Assembly: GCA_015075075.1 (NCBI GenBank)
Contig: JABTVA010000012.1
Span: 22,744-86,743 of the forward strand
From: Deltaproteobacteria bacterium
GTDB lineage: Bacteria; Desulfobacterota; GWC2-55-46
Direction: 5' to 3'
Length of the DNA: 64,000 nucleotides
Positions 48,006-56,747 of the stretch are shown in pieces. The notes under the pieces were generated by a model. The model did not search any database and was not told the DNA's origin. It saw only the letters and a list, made by a program, of their open reading frames with translations. Both the position numbers and the translations under genes were made by a program. How positions within the stretch are numbered: the stretch's first letter is position 1; the number at the start of each line of letters is the position of its first letter.

Positions 48006-49358
48006 ATGTCATTAGACCTCATAAAAAGACAGTACCGTACCCTGGCGACCATATCCGGCCCGCTCATATTCGTGGACAGGATGACAAGGGGGAGCCTCGG
48101 CGAGATGTGCGTCGTAGACCTCCCCGAAGGCGAGCAAAGGACCGGGCAGATACTCCAGCTCATGGGGGAGAGGGCCGTCATACAGGTGCTTGAAGGGACC
48201 TCGGGCATAGACTCGGACGAGTCGAGCGTGCTGCCCACCGGCGAGACGGCCAGGGTCGGCGTCTCAATGGACCTCTTCGGCAGGGTGCTTAACGGCTTCG
48301 GCGAGCCCATAGACGGCCTGCCGCCCATCGTGCCTGACGAGTACAAGGACATAAACGGCCTCCCCATGAACCCGGCTGCGCGCGAGAAGCCGGACTTCTT
48401 CGTCCAGACCGGCATCTCCGCGATAGACGGGCTCAATACGCTCGTAAGAGGGCAGAAGCTCCCCATATTCTCGGGCGCCGGGCTCCCGGCAAAGGAGCTG
48501 GCCCTTCAGATAGTGAGGCAGGCCAGGGTCGCCGAGGCGGAAGAGTTCGCCGTCATACTCGGCGCAATGGGCATAACATCGAGGGAGAGCTTTTTTTTCA
48601 GGAGGTCGCTTGAGGAGGCCGGGGCGCTTGAGCGGACCATCGCCTTCATAAACCAGGTGAACGACCCGACAATAGAGAGGCTATTTACCCCTCGGATAGC
48701 GCTTACCGTCGCCGAGTACCTCGCCTTCGAGCGCGGCTTTCACGTGATGGTGGTACTTACCGACATGACCTCATACTGCGAATCGCTCCGCGAGATAGGG
48801 AGCGCGCGGGAGGAAATCCCGGGAAGACGGAGCTACCCGGGCTACATGTACACCGACCTCGCGACCCTCTACGAGAGGGCGGGGAGGCTCAAGGGCGGCA
48901 AGGGCTCAGTGACGCTCATGCCCATACTCACCATGCCCGACGACGACATAACGCACCCCATACCCGACCTTACAGGCTACATCACCGAGGGGCAGATAGT
49001 CTTGAGCAGGGCCTTGCACAGGAAAGGGATATACCCGCCAATAGACGTCCTCCCGTGCCTTTCGAGGCTCATGAACCTCGGCATAGGAAAGGGAAAGACG
49101 AGGGACGGGCACAGGACCATAGCCGACCAGCTCTACTCGGCCTACGCCAGGGGCATCGACGTAAGGAGGCTCGTGACCATTGTCGGCGAGGAAGGGCTCT
49201 CCGACCTTGACAGGAGATACCTCGCCTTCTCGGATGATTTCGAAAGAAGGTTCGTGGGCCAGGGCTGGGAAGACCGCTCCATAGATGATACCCTCGACCT
49301 CGGGCTTGAGCTCCTTAAGGCCGTGCCCGAGAGGGAGGCCGTGGCAAGGAGAAGATAA
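48006..49358 (+). CDS. ntpB: V/A-type ATPase regulatory subunit B
   Basis: A 450-residue non-catalytic nucleotide-binding subunit. It shows IYxxISGPLIF-like [58 protein letters not shown] (in place of a P-loop), [13 protein letters not shown] and [22 protein letters not shown]. Intact and family-length. Its stop overlaps the ntpD ATG by 1 bp. Its ribosome-binding site appears to come from a repeat remnant. Confidence 0.95.
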   Translation: MSLDLIKRQYRTLATISGPLIFVDRMTRGSLGEMCVVDLPEGEQRTGQILQLMGERAVIQVLEGTSGIDSDESSVLPTGETARVGVSMDLFGRVLNGFGEPIDGLPPIVPDEYKDINGLPMNPAAREKPDFFVQTGISAIDGLNTLVRGQKLPIFSGAGLPAKELALQIVRQARVAEAEEFAVILGAMGITSRESFFFRRSLEEAGALERTIAFINQVNDPTIERLFTPRIALTVAEYLAFERGFHVMVVLTDMTSYCESLREIGSAREEIPGRRSYPGYMYTDLATLYERAGRLKGGKGSVTLMPILTMPDDDITHPIPDLTGYITEGQIVLSRALHRKGIYPPIDVLPCLSRLMNLGIGKGKTRDGHRTIADQLYSAYARGIDVRRLVTIVGEEGLSDLDRRYLAFSDDFERRFVGQGWEDRSIDDTLDLGLELLKAVPEREAVARRR

Positions 49359-49999
49359 TGGCGGTACTCGAAAAGAGCGCGCCGACCCGTGAGCAGTTCA
49401 TGGCCCTCCGGCGAAGATACGAGGTCATAGGCAAGGGCCTTGAACTCCTTAAGAGCAAGCGCGAAGCGCTCATGAAGGAGTTCTTCGGCATCGTTGACGA
49501 ATCGATAAGAATGCGCGATGAGTTGAACAATCTCCTTGCCGACGCCCAGAGGCGGGTAGAGCGCGCAAGGGCCATAGACGGAGCGTCGATAGAATCGTTT
49601 GCCCATGCCTCGAAAAGGAGCGTGCCCCTGAGCATCAAGGCCAGGAACATATGGGGCATATTCGTCCCGGAGATAGACGAGGTGAGCCTTACGAGATCGC
49701 TTGAGGCCAGGGACATATCCCCGCTCGGCGAAAGGGCCGAAGTGCTCGACGCGGCCCGGGAGTTCGAGGCCGCGACCGAGCTCATCGTAAAGATAGCCTC
49801 GCGTGAGGTGAGGCTATCCCGCATAGGCGAGGTCATACGCTCGGACTCAAGAAAGATAAACGCCATAAGCGAGGTAATACTCCCCTCCATAAAGGACAGG
49901 ATAAAGTACATAGAGCGCGTCCTGGAGGAAAGGGAGAGGGAAGAGATATTCAGGTTGAAGAGGAACAAGGCGAAAAGGCAGGCTGGGGAGGGGGGCTGA
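49358..49999 (+). CDS. ntpD: V/A-type ATPase subunit D (central shaft)
   Basis: A 213-residue antiparallel coiled-coil shaft protein. The N-terminal SAPTREQFMALRRRYEVIGKGLELLKSKREALM and the C-terminal RKINAISEVILPSIKDRIKYIERVLEEREREEIFRLKRNK are diagnostic. It is the last gene of the operon. No strong terminator is visible; the 373 bp to purB are filled by repeat C3. Confidence 0.94.
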   Translation: MAVLEKSAPTREQFMALRRRYEVIGKGLELLKSKREALMKEFFGIVDESIRMRDELNNLLADAQRRVERARAIDGASIESFAHASKRSVPLSIKARNIWGIFVPEIDEVSLTRSLEARDISPLGERAEVLDAAREFEAATELIVKIASREVRLSRIGEVIRSDSRKINAISEVILPSIKDRIKYIERVLEEREREEIFRLKRNKAKRQAGEGG

Positions 50000-50022
50000 G
50001 CCCGGCCCTGATTTTAATCTAA

Positions 50023-50246
50023 CAGGTTGCTGAAAAACTATTTTAGCCTGTCATTCTGAGCGAAGCGAAGAATCTGGGCGCTTATAAAACAATAAACTAC
50101 GAGATTCTTATCTCGCCCCGTCCTGGGGCTCGACCCTTCGGGCTGCCTCGCAAGAGGCTCGGCATTCAATTTTTGCTGTCCTGCAAAAATTGTCGTCGCC
50201 TTCGGCTCCTCAGAATGACAGCTCTCGGGACTTTCCGCAACCTGCC
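50023..50246. repeat. Repeat: family C core with inserted module E inside a D-like shell, copy C3
   Basis: Shell CAGGTTGCTGAAAAACTATT ... GGGACTTTCCGCAACCTGCC encloses core TGTCATTCTGAGCGAAGCGA ... CTCAGAATGACAG. Between GAGATTCTT and GTCGCCTTCGGCTC, an extra ~83 bp (about 50110-50193, module E) contains a hairpin CAATTTTTG / CAAAAATTG. Copy C2 has the same core without E; the copy at 55016 has E at the same place. Confidence 0.75.
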
Positions 50247-50372
50247 AATTCCTCCCGAAACCTTTCCGGCACCCCTTCCGAAAATTGGAAAACCCCTCTC
50301 ATATCCCTCTTGTATTGGGCCGTCCCCTTCTGGTATATTAAATTTTTTCATTCCATCCGCAGGGGTTTCGAG

Positions 50373-51677
50373 GTGATAGAGAGGTACACGAGGAAGGAGA
50401 TGGGCCGCATATGGGAGCCGGAAAACAGGTTCCGGAAGTGGCTTGAGGTGGAGATCGCGGCCTGCGAGGCCTGGGAAGGGCTCGGGAAAATCCCGAGGAA
50501 ATCCCTGGAAGTAATCAAAAAGAAAGCGGATTTCAATGTCGAACGTATCGACGAGATAGAGAGGACGGTAAAGCACGACGTAATCGCCTTCCTGACTTCG
50601 GTTGCCGAGTTCGTCGGGCCTGACTCGCGCTTCATACACATGGGCCTTACCTCGTCGGACGTCCTCGATACTTCTCTCGCGCTGCTTCTCCGGGAATCAG
50701 CGGACCTCATAATATCCGACATAAAGGGGCTCATGGCCGCGCTCGAAAAGAAGGCATTCGAGCACAAGATGACCCCCATGATGGGCCGCTCGCACGGCAT
50801 ACACGCCGAGCCCACGACCTTCGGCTTGAAGTTGTCCAGCTGGTATGACGAGATGGGGATGAACCTCGAACGTATGGAGCGGGCAAGGGAGGTAATCTCC
50901 TACGGCAAGCTCTCCGGCGCGGTCGGGACCTTCTCGCAGATAGACCCGAGGGTCGAAAAATTCGCGCTCAAGAAGCTCGGCTTGAAGCCCGAGCCGGTCG
51001 CCACCCAGGTCGTCCACAGGGACAGGCACGCCGAGTTCTTCTCGACTCTCGCCATTATCGCATCGTCCATAGAGAAGTTCGCGGTGGAGATACGGCACCT
51101 CCAGAGGACGGAGGTGCTGGAGGCTGAGGAGCCTTTCACAAAGGGGCAGAAGGGCTCGTCAGCCATGCCTCACAAGAGAAACCCCATACTCTCGGAGAAC
51201 CTTACGGGGCTTGCAAGGCTTATTCGCGGATATGCTGTGAGCGCGATAGAGAACGTCCCCCTATGGCACGAGCGGGACATAAGCCATTCGTCGGTCGAGC
51301 GGGTCATAGCGCCCGATGCGACCATACTCGTTGATTTCATGCTTTCGAGGGCCACGGGTCTTATAAGGGACCTTGTCGTATACCCGGCCAACATGATGGA
51401 GAATATCGACAAGCTGAAGGGTGTTGTTTTCTCGCAGAAGGTCCTCCTTAAGCTCGTGGACAAGGGCGTAACTCGGGAAGAGGCCTACGCCATAGTGCAG
51501 AGGAACGCCATGAAGGTCTGGGAGGGGCTCGGGGACTTCAAATCCATACTCATGGACGACAGTGAAGTGAGGGGCTATCTTACGGAGAAGGAGATAGACG
51601 CCTCTTTCGACATAAAGCCGTATCTTAAACAAGTCGACTATATCTTCAAGAGGACCTTCGGTAAGAAGGGAATTTAG
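50373..51677 (+). CDS. purB: Adenylosuccinate lyase
   Basis: Acts twice in purine synthesis, on SAICAR and adenylosuccinate. At 434 residues it has the N-terminal [26 protein letters not shown], the fumarase-superfamily signature [12 protein letters not shown] (around residue 260), [12 protein letters not shown] and [16 protein letters not shown] choose the GTG at 50373; the in-frame sequence before it comes from repeat C3 and has no family similarity. It heads a purB-purC-purS-purQ run. Confidence 0.95.
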   Translation: MIERYTRKEMGRIWEPENRFRKWLEVEIAACEAWEGLGKIPRKSLEVIKKKADFNVERIDEIERTVKHDVIAFLTSVAEFVGPDSRFIHMGLTSSDVLDTSLALLLRESADLIISDIKGLMAALEKKAFEHKMTPMMGRSHGIHAEPTTFGLKLSSWYDEMGMNLERMERAREVISYGKLSGAVGTFSQIDPRVEKFALKKLGLKPEPVATQVVHRDRHAEFFSTLAIIASSIEKFAVEIRHLQRTEVLEAEEPFTKGQKGSSAMPHKRNPILSENLTGLARLIRGYAVSAIENVPLWHERDISHSSVERVIAPDATILVDFMLSRATGLIRDLVVYPANMMENIDKLKGVVFSQKVLLKLVDKGVTREEAYAIVQRNAMKVWEGLGDFKSILMDDSEVRGYLTEKEIDASFDIKPYLKQVDYIFKRTFGKKGI

Positions 51678-51687
51678 GGAGGCTTTG

Positions 51688-52385
51688 ATGGAGAAGCGCG
51701 AAAAACTTTACGAGGGCAAGGCGAAGGTCCTGTACGCCACGGACGACAAGGACCTGCTGATACAGTACTTCAAGGACGAGGCGACCGCCTTTGACGGGAA
51801 GAAAAAGGGAGTTATCGAGGAAAAGGGCGTCCTCAATAACAAGATATCATCGGCCATCTTCAAGATGCTCGAATCAAACGGTGTAAAGACCCATTTCGTC
51901 GAGCAGTTGAACGACAGGGAGATGCTGGTCAAGAGGCTCCGCATAATCCCGGTCGAGGTTGTAGTGAGGAACCTTATCGCCGGAAGCCTTTCAAAGAGGC
52001 TCGGCATAGAGGAGGGGACGGCCTTGAGCGAGCCCATCGTCGAGTTCTTCTACAAGAGCGACCCGCTCGGCGACCCGATGATTAACGAGTACCACGCCAG
52101 GGCCTTCGGGTGGGCGACCGACGCCGAGCTCAAGGAGATGTCCGCTACCGCGCTTAAGGTGAACGAAATACTCTCCCGGTTTTTCGACGAGAGGGGTATA
52201 ATACTGGTTGACTTCAAGCTCGAGTTCGGCGAGCACAAGGGTAAAGTGCTCCTCGGAGACGAGATAACCCCGGACGGATGCAGGCTCTGGGACAAGACCA
52301 CGCGCGAGAAGCTCGACAAGGACAGGTTCAGGAGGGACCTCAGCAGGTCAGAGCCTACCGGAGGTCTAGGAAGGTGATGGAATGA
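51688..52385 (+). CDS. purC: SAICAR synthase, last residues probably frameshifted
   Basis: Phosphoribosylaminoimidazole-succinocarboxamide synthase. It shows [60 protein letters not shown] and the signature [31 protein letters not shown]. As written, the frame ends at 52377 with an atypical [11 protein letters not shown]. Several missing bases in 52348-52378 would instead give an EAYREVLGRVME-type end with the TGA at 52383-52385 overlapping the purS ATG. This is the usual PurC terminus. Start ATG at 51688 after GGGAGG. Confidence 0.9.
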
Positions 52386-52636
52386 GGGCGAAGGTATACG
52401 TGACGCTCAAGAAGGGCGTACTCGACCCGCAAGGCAAGGCGGTTATGGGCGCTGGCTCGATAGGCTTCGATGAAGTCAAGGACGTAAGGGTCGGGAAGTT
52501 CATGGAGGTGGAGCTGACGGGCCTCGCCGGAAGCCGCCGAGAAGAGGCTCCGCGAGATATGCGAGAAGCTCCCGCCAACACGGTGATAGAGAACTACAGG
52601 ATAGAGCGAGGCAACCTCTCTCTAAGGAAGGTCTGA
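52382..52636 (+). CDS. purS: FGAM synthase PurS subunit with internal compensated frameshift
   Basis: The small subunit that joins PurL and PurQ in the three-part FGAM synthase. The ends are normal ([23 protein letters not shown] ... DVRVGKFMEVELTG and ANTVIENYRIERG). Residues ~51-64 read SRREEAPRDMREAP, but the +1 frame over the same bases gives EAAEKRLREICEKL, the expected PurS helix. Two opposing single-base errors or changes therefore bracket 52530-52573. The last residues and the stop lie in repeat A5, so the native C-terminus may have been altered by the insertion. Confidence 0.85.
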   Translation: MRAKVYVTLKKGVLDPQGKAVMGAGSIGFDEVKDVRVGKFMEVELTGLAGSRREEAPRDMREAPANTVIENYRIERGNLSLRKV

Positions 52637-52810
52637 TTAATTCCGTTTCTTGCGGTCATTGCGAGAGAAACGACGAAGCAATCTCAAAGTGCCTGATATT
52701 CAAAAGAAGAGATTGCTTCCCGCCACGCTTCGCTCGCGGCTTCGGCTCACACGCTCGCAATGACGAATGCACGAATTAATCAGAGCTTCACTGATTTTTA
52801 GGGGCTGCCT
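52609..52810. repeat. Nested repeat: family B inserted in a family A remnant (A5/B2)
   Basis: Family A left end AGGCAACCTCT and right end TTTTTAGGGGCTGCCT flank a full family B unit (about 52626-52790, GGAAGGTCTGATTAATTC ... GAATTAATCAGAGCTTC). The B core is GTCATTGCGAGAG ... GCTCGCAATGAC. The junctions CTCTAA/GGAA and CTGA/TTTTTAG match those of the nested copy at 57489. The A interior of ~100 bp is missing here. Confidence 0.8.
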
Positions 52811-52865
52811 TGAATAGAAAAAGCGCGTGCCGGCCCGTAAGTCCGGCATGCGATGAAGGAAGGCC

Positions 52866-53555
52866 ATGAAGTTCGGTATAATCGTATTCCCGGGGTCCAA
52901 CTGCGACCACGACTGCTACCACGCCGTAAAGCACGTATTCGGCCAGGAGGCCGAATACGTCTGGCACAAGACAACGAGCCTCGATGGCTTCGACTGCGTC
53001 ATACTGCCCGGCGGCTTCTCATACGGCGACTACCTCCGTACCGGCGCGATAGCGAGCTTCTCGCCGGTCATGAACGAGGTCGTCTCCTTCGCCAAAAAGG
53101 GCGGCCTTGTCATGGGCATATGCAACGGCTTCCAGATATTGACGGAAGCCGGCCTCCTTCCGGGCGTGCTCATGCGGAACAAGGGACTTAAGTTCATCTG
53201 CGAGCACACCCATCTGAGGGTGGAGAACAACGGATCTCGCTTCACCAGCCGCTACTCCGGCGGCCAGGTCGTGGACATACCCATAGCCCACGCGGACGGC
53301 AACTACTACGCAGACCCGGAGACCATCGCGAGGCTCGAAGGCGAGGGCAGGGTCGCCTTCAGGTATTCGACCCCGGACGGCATCGTAAGCGACGCGGCAA
53401 ACCCCAACGGCTCCATTTCAAACATAGCGGGCATCTTGAACGAGAAGGGTAACGTGCTCGGGATGATGCCGCACCCGGAGAGGGCGCTTGAGGGCGAGCT
53501 CGGCTCGCTGGACGGCAGGGGCGTATTCGAATCGATACTTGGCAGGCTCAGGTAG
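52866..53555 (+). CDS. purQ: FGAM synthase glutaminase subunit PurQ
   Basis: A class I glutamine amidotransferase that feeds ammonia to PurL. At 229 residues it has [14 protein letters not shown] at the N-terminus, [17 protein letters not shown], the nucleophile Cys in [17 protein letters not shown] and the catalytic His/Glu in [16 protein letters not shown] upstream supports the ATG. The matching purL is not in this window. Confidence 0.95.
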   Translation: MKFGIIVFPGSNCDHDCYHAVKHVFGQEAEYVWHKTTSLDGFDCVILPGGFSYGDYLRTGAIASFSPVMNEVVSFAKKGGLVMGICNGFQILTEAGLLPGVLMRNKGLKFICEHTHLRVENNGSRFTSRYSGGQVVDIPIAHADGNYYADPETIARLEGEGRVAFRYSTPDGIVSDAANPNGSISNIAGILNEKGNVLGMMPHPERALEGELGSLDGRGVFESILGRLR

Positions 53556-53583
53556 GCTTGCCTTGGATCATGAACAGGTGAAT

Positions 53584-54456
53584 ATGGAAGTGAAGACGCG
53601 CCTTAAAGACGAGCTGGATTCCGGAAGGTTCGTCATAACAGCCGAGATATGCCCGCCCAGGGGCACGGACACCGGGGCGTTCGTGAAGAAGGCCAGGCTC
53701 TTGAAGGGCAGGATAGCTGCCGCGAACGTAACGGACAACCAGAGGGCGGTCATGCGCCTGTCGTCGCTTGCCTGCTCCGTCCTTCTCCTGAACGAGGGCA
53801 TAGACCCCGTCTTCCAGATGACCTGCAGGGACAGGAACAGGCTTGCTCTCCAGTCGGACATCATGGGCGCGTGGGTCCTCGGGGTGAGGAACATACTGGC
53901 CCTTACCGGCGACCATGTCGCCTTCGGCGACCACAGGGAGGCAAAGGCCGTCTTCGACGTGGACTCTGTCCAGCTCGTGGGCCTCATAGACACCCTGAAC
54001 CGCGGCAGGAACATGAAGGATACCGAGCTACGCGGGAAGACTGATTTCTATATCGGCGCGGTAGTCGCGCCGGAGGCCAATCCGTGGGGGCCTGAGGGGA
54101 TAAAATTCGAGAAAAAGGTCGCGTCCGGGGCCAGGTTCTTCCAGACCCAGGCCATCTTCGATATGGAGAAATTCAAGAGGTTCTTTGACGGCGCGGGAAA
54201 AAGCGGGGTCAAGGTGCTCGGCGGGATACTGCTTTTAAAGTCCGCGAAGATGGCGCATTACCTTAATAACAACGTCCCGGGCGTACACGTGCCGCAGGGG
54301 CTGATAGACGAGATAGAGGCCGCGCCCGACCAGTTGAAAAAGGGCATCGAGATAGCATCAAGGCAGGTAAGGGAGCTTAAAGGCTTCTGCCACGGCGCCC
54401 ACATCATGGCCATCGGCCAGGAAGAGAGCGTGGTGGATATCATCGAAGGGGCTTGA
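53584..54456 (+). CDS. metF: Methylenetetrahydrofolate reductase, short MetF type
   Basis: Reduces 5,10-methylene-THF to 5-methyl-THF for methionine synthesis or one-carbon metabolism. At 290 residues it is a TIM barrel with FVITAEICPPRGTD at the N-terminus, AANVTDNQRAVMRLS, QMTCRDRNRLALQSDIMGA, NILALTGDHVAFGD and GARFFQTQAIFD. The ATG at 53584 has AGGTGA nearby. It lies 28 bp after purQ and is probably co-transcribed. The form resembles the MetF of acetogens and sulfate reducers, which often work with MetV; no metV is adjacent. Confidence 0.9.
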   Translation: MEVKTRLKDELDSGRFVITAEICPPRGTDTGAFVKKARLLKGRIAAANVTDNQRAVMRLSSLACSVLLLNEGIDPVFQMTCRDRNRLALQSDIMGAWVLGVRNILALTGDHVAFGDHREAKAVFDVDSVQLVGLIDTLNRGRNMKDTELRGKTDFYIGAVVAPEANPWGPEGIKFEKKVASGARFFQTQAIFDMEKFKRFFDGAGKSGVKVLGGILLLKSAKMAHYLNNNVPGVHVPQGLIDEIEAAPDQLKKGIEIASRQVRELKGFCHGAHIMAIGQEESVVDIIEGA

Positions 54457-54593
54457 GCCCGGCCCGCAAACCCCTGCTGCCCTGCCGCTTTTTCGTTCGG
54501 CCCGCCAGACAAAAGCCTTGTGCCATTCTTGTTGGGTCTGCTTCGCGCCCCAACCTGCTGCCGTTGCAAGCCTTGTTGTATAAGGCCCTTTAA

Positions 54594-54978
54594 CGCGCTG
54601 CCGCGCTCTTTTTGGGCATAAGGCTCCTCACTACCCGCCTCCTTCCTCCGGGCTCGGCACTTAAGTCGCTCGGCCCATAAGGGCCTCGCTCCTGCCGCCC
54701 CGCCTCGCCCGCCCCTCCCCCCACCCTATGTTCGCTTTGCCTTATGCCCCGGGGTTGTTTGAAATACAAGAACGAAGTATTGAAAGATTTTATTTTGTCT
54801 TTAATAACCGAGTAAGGCGAGCGAAGCATGAGGGAGGCTGAGCGTGAACGGGCCGAGGAAGCATAACGAGGCCCTTCGCTTCGTTCAGTGTAAACTCCGC
54901 GACTTAAGGGGCCAGTTCACGGGGTCGGAGAGGCGCAAGCGAGCGAGTCTTACCTTCAGAAACCGCGCGGCAGCGCGG
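54594..54978. repeat. GC-rich multi-hairpin repeat element, copy 2 (reverse orientation)
   Basis: A reverse-complement relative of 23267-23632: CGCGCTGCCGCGC start, GGGCATAAGGC (54614) / GCCTTATGCCC (54739), GTGAACGGGCC (54844) / GGCCAGTTCAC (54910) and GCGCGGCAGCGCGG end. The pyrimidine-rich strand is now plus. With repeat B3 it accounts for most of the 849-bp gap after metF, which holds no gene. Confidence 0.75.
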
Positions 54979-55015
54979 AAAGGTCTGGGCGGCGCTGTCG
55001 TGATTTGAATTTTAG

Positions 55016-55233
55016 GGAGGGTCTGATTAACTCGTTTGTCATTCTGAGCAAAGCGAAGAATCTCGTATTTAGGAAATTCAGCAAGTTACGAGATTCTTGT
55101 CTCGCCCGTCCTGGGGCTCGACCTACAGGCTGCCTCGCCAAGAGGCTCGGCATTCAATTTTGCTGTCCTGCAAAATTGTCGGTCACTGACGCTCCCTCAG
55201 AATGACAAGAAACGAGAATTAATCAGAGCTTCC
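55016..55233. repeat. Mosaic repeat: family B shell, family C core, module E (B3/C4)
   Basis: The shell is family B (GGAGGGTCTGATTAAC ... GAATTAATCAGAGCTTCC), but the core is the family C type TGTCATTCTGAGCAAAGCGA ... CTCAGAATGACA. Module E (about 55099-55180) sits inside, after GAGATTCTT as in copy C3. It lies between metF and the cupin gene. Confidence 0.75.
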
Positions 55234-55305
55234 TTAGGTGATTTTTTAACGGAAACGGAAACGGCAGGCGGTTTAAAAGGGCTGTGCTCTTTGCGCTATC
55301 GCCAC

Positions 55306-55752
55306 TTACTCGCCTGAGCCCTCTCTGGTTATTATGAATTCAGGCTCCCCTTCTTCGGGCGCGGCCTCAAAGGCCTGGTTTACGGGGGGTTCCTCAACGG
55401 CCTCTTCCTTCAAGGCCTCTTCGGCCTTAAAGGCGCTGCCGCCTGCCCTGATATAGACCGCGTCTTCGCTGCCGTTGTTCTCAAGGCTGGTGTTGTCGGA
55501 ACCTTTGACATGGAAGGCCTCGCCCGGGCCGACCGGCACGGCGGTCTTGCCGCTCTTTACGAGGAGGCTCCCCTTCAAGACGAATACTATTTCTTCCCGG
55601 CCATTCGGCGGGGCGAGTTTCCTTGGCGCGTCTCCGGGCCTGAGCCTTGCGTATGCCATGTAGACCGCATTGGACTTCAATTCCTCGATGCCGAGGATGT
55701 ACGTCCCGTCCTCGCGGGCTTCGGCGAGCTGCGGCAGCCTGTATATCTTCAT
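55306..55752 (-). CDS. Cupin-fold protein
   Basis: A 148-residue protein. Residues 1-~105 form a single cupin barrel: LRPGDAPRKLAPPNGREEIVFVLKGSLLVKSG then VPVGPGEAFHVKGSDNTSLENNGSEDAVYIRAGG. The metal-ligand pattern is incomplete (the usual first HxH is missing), so a sugar- or ligand-binding rather than catalytic role is possible. The tail (110-148) is acidic and low complexity. Its ATG overlaps the AbrB-like gene by 4 bp, so the two form a small operon. Confidence 0.75.
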   Translation of the reverse strand: MKIYRLPQLAEAREDGTYILGIEELKSNAVYMAYARLRPGDAPRKLAPPNGREEIVFVLKGSLLVKSGKTAVPVGPGEAFHVKGSDNTSLENNGSEDAVYIRAGGSAFKAEEALKEEAVEEPPVNQAFEAAPEEGEPEFIITREGSGE

Positions 55753-55949
55753 GCCATTGATTCCATTGTGTCCTTGAAGTGCTCGATAAAGTCCTCGCCG
55801 CGGAGCGGGCGGACTATGATCTCCTTTTTTTCGCGGTCAAGGAGGACCTCGACCTCAGCCCCGGGGATGAGCTCTAAAAACCTCAAGTACTCCGCGGGGA
55901 GGACGACTCCTTCCTTGCCCTTTTCGATTTTTATTATCCTGTCTTTCAT
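55749..55949 (-). CDS. AbrB/SpoVT-family DNA-binding protein
   Basis: A 66-residue swapped-hairpin transcription factor: RIIKIEKGKEGVVLPAEYLRFLELIPGAEVEVLLDREKKEIIVRP, followed by a short helical tail. Such proteins act as transition-state regulators or as antitoxins. No toxin-like gene is next to it, and its partner is the cupin gene, so a local regulator is more likely than a toxin-antitoxin pair. A good promoter lies 54-83 bp upstream. Confidence 0.82.
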   Translation of the reverse strand: MKDRIIKIEKGKEGVVLPAEYLRFLELIPGAEVEVLLDREKKEIIVRPLRGEDFIEHFKDTMESMA

Positions 55950-56002
55950 GGGTATCGATGTTTTGGGGCGCGTATTCAGGACCGATGCATGCTGTCGTAT
56001 AT

Positions 56003-56032
56003 AGTATATTAGGCAGCTCCCGGAGTAGTCAA
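56003..56032 (-). promoter_or_regulatory. Promoter of the AbrB/cupin pair
   Basis: On the minus strand, -35 TTGACT (56027-56032), an 18-nt spacer and -10 TATACT (56003-56008), leaving a leader of about 45 nt to the AbrB ATG. The -10 lies in a small palindromic AT-rich run (AATATACTATATAC). Confidence 0.6.
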
Positions 56033-56210
56033 GAATTTAAGTGTACAATGCCCTTCTTTTTTGCAATAATTTCAGGTGAGCGGGGCTTTTGCTCCGGATA
56101 CCCGAGGTCTTTAACGGCCCGGCAACCCGCCGCTTGTGCAGGCCCTTTGATTGAGAGGCTCGCGGCTCCCTTTCCCGGATGAGCGCAAAGGCGCTCTTAA
56201 AAGGCGACCC

Positions 56211-56747
56211 ATGCAGAAGGAAAACCGCCTCATATCGAGGATAACCAAGCAGCGGTATTTCTCGTCCAGGGACCTGCAGTTCTCCATAGCCCTGCTCGTG
56301 GTGCTCGCCCTTCTTGCCGGCATATTCCTCCAGACCGTGTCCTCGGCCCTTATCACCTGGTCTGGCATGAGCTCGCCCCTGCTGGCCGTTTTCCTGGCAG
56401 CCGGGTACGTGGGCATTGTGCTACTCCTTGCCGTCTTCTTCACCTACCGGCTTGTGGGGCCTTTCAGGCGGCTTGAATACGAGATGAAGCTCATACAGGC
56501 CGGTGACTTATCGAAGCGGCTTTCGGTCAGGACACAGGACGACCTGCACATAAGGAACTTCGTCAATTACGTGAACTCTTTCATTGCCGGCTTCGAGGCC
56601 TCGAAAAAGACCGAGGAACGGCTCCGGTGCGAGATACTTTCAAGGCTTGAGGAGATATCGAAGGAGCTCGATTCGGGAAAGGCCGCCCCCGGCCTGTGCG
56701 CCGAGCTTAAAGAGCTTATCCGCAAGGTCCGGGAGGAAGGAAAATGA
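56211..56747 (+). CDS. HAMP-domain membrane protein without output domain
   Basis: A 178-residue protein. Two membrane helices (about 25-45 and 60-82) lie close together with only a short loop. They lead to a HAMP linker (FFTYRLVGPFRRLEYEMKLIQAGDLSKRLSVRTQDDLHIRNFVNYVNSFI) and a C-terminal coiled coil. No kinase, cyclase or methyl-accepting domain follows, so it may relay signals to a separate partner. AAGG precedes the ATG at 56211. Its stop overlaps the nuclease gene ATG by 4 bp. Confidence 0.8.
   Translation: MQKENRLISRITKQRYFSSRDLQFSIALLVVLALLAGIFLQTVSSALITWSGMSSPLLAVFLAAGYVGIVLLLAVFFTYRLVGPFRRLEYEMKLIQAGDLSKRLSVRTQDDLHIRNFVNYVNSFIAGFEASKKTEERLRCEILSRLEEISKELDSGKAAPGLCAELKELIRKVREEGK

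Noticed and set aside
50190..50372. Longer N-terminus for adenylosuccinate lyase
   Set aside because: The in-frame extension is translated repeat C3 and flanking DNA, with no similarity to the family.
52812..52865. Riboswitch or attenuator before purQ
   Set aside because: Only the end of repeat A5/B2 and a short leader are present; no purine-aptamer-like structure was seen.
55749..55949. Toxin-antitoxin pair headed by an AbrB-like antitoxin
   Set aside because: The coupled gene is a cupin, not a known toxin fold.
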